Shown here: one piece after another, positions 5,872 through 8,161 of the stretch
Layout: every line of letters starts with the position of its first letter
How positions within the stretch are numbered: the stretch's first letter is position 1
Assembly (NCBI GenBank): GCA_031277445.1
Contig: JAITMH010000045.1
Coordinates: 1 to 8,161 of the forward strand
Source of the DNA: Burkholderiales bacterium
GTDB taxonomy: Bacteria > Pseudomonadota > Gammaproteobacteria > Burkholderiales > Casimicrobiaceae
Direction: 5' to 3'
Length of the DNA stretch: 8,161 nt
Notes under the pieces: model-generated
Databases searched by the model: none
Told to the model about the DNA's origin: nothing
What the model saw: only the letters and a program-made list of their open reading frames with translations
Program-made: the position numbers and the translations under genes

Positions 5872-7602
5872 TTGAGCTCTATTTTGTCGGCTTCTTTGTC
5901 AACTTCTTCGCCAACCGCCCCGGATTTTTCAATTCCGTCTCAATCCTTGTTATATCGGGAACGGTGGGCTTGGGTCGCTTTCGCGCTGATCGTGGCGTTG
6001 GGGATGGCGTTGCGCCTCGACCAGTTCATCGAGCAAGTGTTGATTGAGGACGAGTGGCACGCCGTCCACCGTCTCCTTTCATTTTCGGCGGCAGAAACGT
6101 TCCGAACGTTCGGCCATTCCGATCACTGCATTCCGCTGACGCTTTTGTACGACTGGATCGCCCATCACGGTGGCGGTTTGAGCGAAACGCTGATGCGTGC
6201 GCCGATGATGGCGGCAGGTATTCTTTTGCTGTGCCTTTTCCCCTGGTACATCGCACGGCGTCTGGGCTGGCCGACCGCATTGCTTTTCGCGTTGTTTCTG
6301 GCGATCTCGCCGTTGCTGATCTCGTACAGCCGGATGGCGCGGCCTTTCGCGCTGACGGTTTTTCTGGGCTGGCTCGCCCACGCCGCTTTCCTGCGCTTTT
6401 GGGCGGCAACGACAGCACGGCAGGCGGTTTTGTTTGGAACAGGCTATGTCACCAGCGCCGCGTTGGCGGTTTGGTTGCACTTAATCATCGCGCCATTTGT
6501 CGCCGCGCCGTTCTTATGGGGACTCTGGCAACTTTTCAGATCCTCCGATAAAGACCAGCGGAAAACATGGTTTCTGCGCGGCACCGCACTGGCGGCAAGT
6601 TTTGCCGCTGCCCTCGTCGCTTTGATCGCTTTGCCTCTTATAAGCGACCTGGCGGCGCTGTCCTCGAAAAGCGGCACGGATTTGCCCAACTGGGAAACGC
6701 TGAAAGGCGCTTCGTATTTCTGGACAGGCGCCACTCAGACATGGGCGGTGGTGGCGTGCGTCGCTTTGATGATCCCCGGTATTTTTTCCGTCTGCCGACT
6801 TCCTATTGTGCGAACCGGATTGCTTGGCATCGCTTTAACCCTGATCGGCATTCTGTTGCTCCGGCCAAGCTGGGTTTTCGTTTCGGTGACCTTCACCCGT
6901 TATCTGTTGCCGCTGCTGCCGTTGCTCTTGTTGTTTCTTGCGGCGGGTTGTTTGCAAATCGGACTGCTTCTGCAAAAAATATTTCCGCTCTTGCGAGGAA
7001 AAGAATGGATGGTTGCCGCGATACCACTGACGGCGATGGTGTTGGCGTCGCCGCTTCATCAGACCTTGCGCACACCCAATTCAAACAGCCTCGATTACTT
7101 CCATGTGCTCGATTACCGTCCCTGGTTTCTCCCGCACCAGATGCGCGACCATAAAATGCGCGCTTCGTCTTTTTGGGAGCAACGGGCGGCGCTGCCCGCC
7201 GCCAGCGAACGCATTGCCCTCGCGCCCTTCTCTTTTGAAAGCGACAAATGGCCTGCCACCCCATTGGAAGCGCTGACAAAACAGCGCATAATCCCCGCCT
7301 ACCTGAACGGTTTTTGTAACCATGACCGGTCAGGGGAGTTGCTTGATCTCAACGACAAACGCTTCCGGTTTCGCAATGCCGTTTTCTTGACAGACGCTCA
7401 AATGCTTCGCAACCATCGTATCGACTGGATCGTCTGGCAAAAAACGTTTCCCGATCCTGTCTGGCTAGAAGTGACTCACGGAAAAAAAGTGCCTTGGGAA
7501 AGCACCGACTTACCCGCTTGCGAAGCCAAATGGCGCGAGACTTTCGGAACACCCGATTATGAGGACGATTTTTTAATCGCTTACCAGGTAAAGAATCTCT
7601 GA
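5872..7602 (+). CDS. Polytopic GT-C glycosyltransferase (ArnT/PMT-like, GT39 superfamily)
   Basis: This family moves a sugar from a polyprenyl-phosphate donor to a lipid, glycan or protein on the outer face of the inner membrane. The 576-residue protein has about ten to twelve hydrophobic segments between residues 33 and 394 and a soluble, probably periplasmic tail (about 395-576). A first membrane helix (about 33-48) is followed by RLDQF and IEDEW (E59, D60, E61), the acidic motif of the first outer loop expected for GT-C catalysis. [11 protein letters not shown] (151-161) resembles the Y-S-x-x-A-R-P motif common in these proteins. The start is unsure: TTG 5872 is the longest choice, but none of the TTG codons (5872, 5884, 5896, 5947) has a clear Shine-Dalgarno sequence, and the first ATG (6004) falls inside helix 1. 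The next gene starts 2 bp after the stop, so the two are co-transcribed. The sugar and acceptor cannot be told. Confidence 0.8.
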   Translation: MSSILSASLSTSSPTAPDFSIPSQSLLYRERWAWVAFALIVALGMALRLDQFIEQVLIEDEWHAVHRLLSFSAAETFRTFGHSDHCIPLTLLYDWIAHHGGGLSETLMRAPMMAAGILLLCLFPWYIARRLGWPTALLFALFLAISPLLISYSRMARPFALTVFLGWLAHAAFLRFWAATTARQAVLFGTGYVTSAALAVWLHLIIAPFVAAPFLWGLWQLFRSSDKDQRKTWFLRGTALAASFAAALVALIALPLISDLAALSSKSGTDLPNWETLKGASYFWTGATQTWAVVACVALMIPGIFSVCRLPIVRTGLLGIALTLIGILLLRPSWVFVSVTFTRYLLPLLPLLLLFLAAGCLQIGLLLQKIFPLLRGKEWMVAAIPLTAMVLASPLHQTLRTPNSNSLDYFHVLDYRPWFLPHQMRDHKMRASSFWEQRAALPAASERIALAPFSFESDKWPATPLEALTKQRIIPAYLNGFCNHDRSGELLDLNDKRFRFRNAVFLTDAQMLRNHRIDWIVWQKTFPDPVWLEVTHGKKVPWESTDLPACEAKWRETFGTPDYEDDFLIAYQVKNL

Positions 7603-7604
7603 TC

Positions 7605-8161
7605 ATGCTTAACCAAAAGAAAATCATCGTTGTGATGCCGGCTTACCGTGCCGGAAAAACGCTGGAAAAAACAGTTCAGGCGTTGCCGCATGATATTGTT
7701 GATGAAGTCCTGCTGGTTGATGATTGCAGCGACGACGACACGACGGACGTTGCGCGTCGTCTCGGCATTGCGGTCATACAGCACACCGTCAACACCGGCT
7801 ACGGCGGCAATCAAAAAACCTGTTACCGCGAAGCGTTGAAACGCGGTGCCGATATCGTGGTGATGGTGCATCCCGATTATCAGTATGAACCGCGATTGGT
7901 CACGGCGATGGCGGGAATGATCGCTTCCGGTGTTTACGATGTGGTGTTGGGGTCGCGCATTCTCGGCAACGGCGCGTTGCAAGGCGGCATGCCTTTATGG
8001 AAATACGTCGCCAACCGCGCACTGACGGCCTTTGAAAACCTGCTGTTGGGCGCCAAACTTTCCGAATACCACACCGGATACCGCGCCTATACGCGAGAAA
8101 CGCTGGCGCAACTTTCCTGGCAACGCAATTCCGACGACTTCGTTTTCGACAACCAGTTTCT
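7605..8161 (+). CDS. GT2 (DPM1-like) glycosyltransferase, cut off by the window edge
   Basis: The frame starts with ATG 7605 and is open to the last base, giving 185 codons. It is a soluble family 2 glycosyltransferase with a GT-A fold. The N-terminal strand [14 protein letters not shown] (7-20) is followed by the nucleotide-sugar motif [11 protein letters not shown] (36-46), then [16 protein letters not shown] (63-78) and MVHPDYQY (87-94), whose D91 takes the place of the usual metal-binding DxD. VVLGSR (113-118), [17 protein letters not shown] (133-149), [10 protein letters not shown] and [10 protein letters not shown] are also present. This pattern is highly conserved in a subgroup I recall as about 230-250 residues long, so perhaps 50 residues are missing. 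A weak AAAGA lies about 10 nt before the ATG, and translation is probably coupled to the gene before it. It may load a sugar onto a polyprenyl phosphate for the upstream GT-C enzyme (inference), or add a sugar to another lipid-linked glycan. Confidence 0.88.
   Translation, partial: MLNQKKIIVVMPAYRAGKTLEKTVQALPHDIVDEVLLVDDCSDDDTTDVARRLGIAVIQHTVNTGYGGNQKTCYREALKRGADIVVMVHPDYQYEPRLVTAMAGMIASGVYDVVLGSRILGNGALQGGMPLWKYVANRALTAFENLLLGAKLSEYHTGYRAYTRETLAQLSWQRNSDDFVFDNQF

Noticed and set aside
5742..6047. A 101-codon plus-strand frame with a hydrophobic middle, overlapping the start of the GT-C gene
   Set aside because: It continues out of frame into the GT-C coding region, its internal ATG 5853 lies in the predicted -10 box, and its end reads as an Arg/Gly-rich shadow.

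Overview
The window looks like the chromosome of a betaproteobacterium. The gene order rsmB - DUF4390 - ntrY - ntrX and the short NtrX with an eroded AAA+ domain both fit that group as I remember it. This is recognition from sequence, not a database result.

Layout: positions 1-177 hold no gene but a mosaic of short intergenic repeats. From 5682 down to 178, on the minus strand, runs one compact operon: rsmB (16S rRNA m5C967 methyltransferase), a DUF4390 exported protein, ntrY (membrane sensor kinase) and ntrX (response regulator). DUF4390/ntrY and ntrY/ntrX each overlap by 4 nt (ATGA). The only gap, between rsmB and DUF4390, is filled almost exactly by a roughly 133-bp element with 19-bp terminal inverted repeats (4240-4372). 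ntrX carries an in-frame TAA at codon 71, inside the receiver domain. Reading resumes in the same frame, so a single-base nonsense mutation (or sequencing error) splits the gene.

Positions 5683-5871 are a divergent intergenic region with a predicted promoter for each direction and degenerate copies of repeats also seen at 1-177. On the plus strand follow a polytopic GT-C type glycosyltransferase (5872-7602) and, 2 bp later, a cytoplasmic GT2 (DPM1-like) glycosyltransferase that runs off the right edge (7605-8161). The pair suggests lipid-linked sugar synthesis followed by transfer across the membrane, for a cell-surface glycan.

Functionally, NtrY would sense an envelope or redox/nitrogen signal and phosphorylate NtrX at Asp57. 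With the stop codon, the two products would be a useless receiver fragment and, if translation restarts at codon 80, a DNA-binding protein that cannot be phosphorylated at Asp57. I see no convincing new multi-gene system. The points most worth a second look are the ntrX lesion, the inverted-repeat element that supplies the DUF4390 translation start region, and the layered intergenic repeats.
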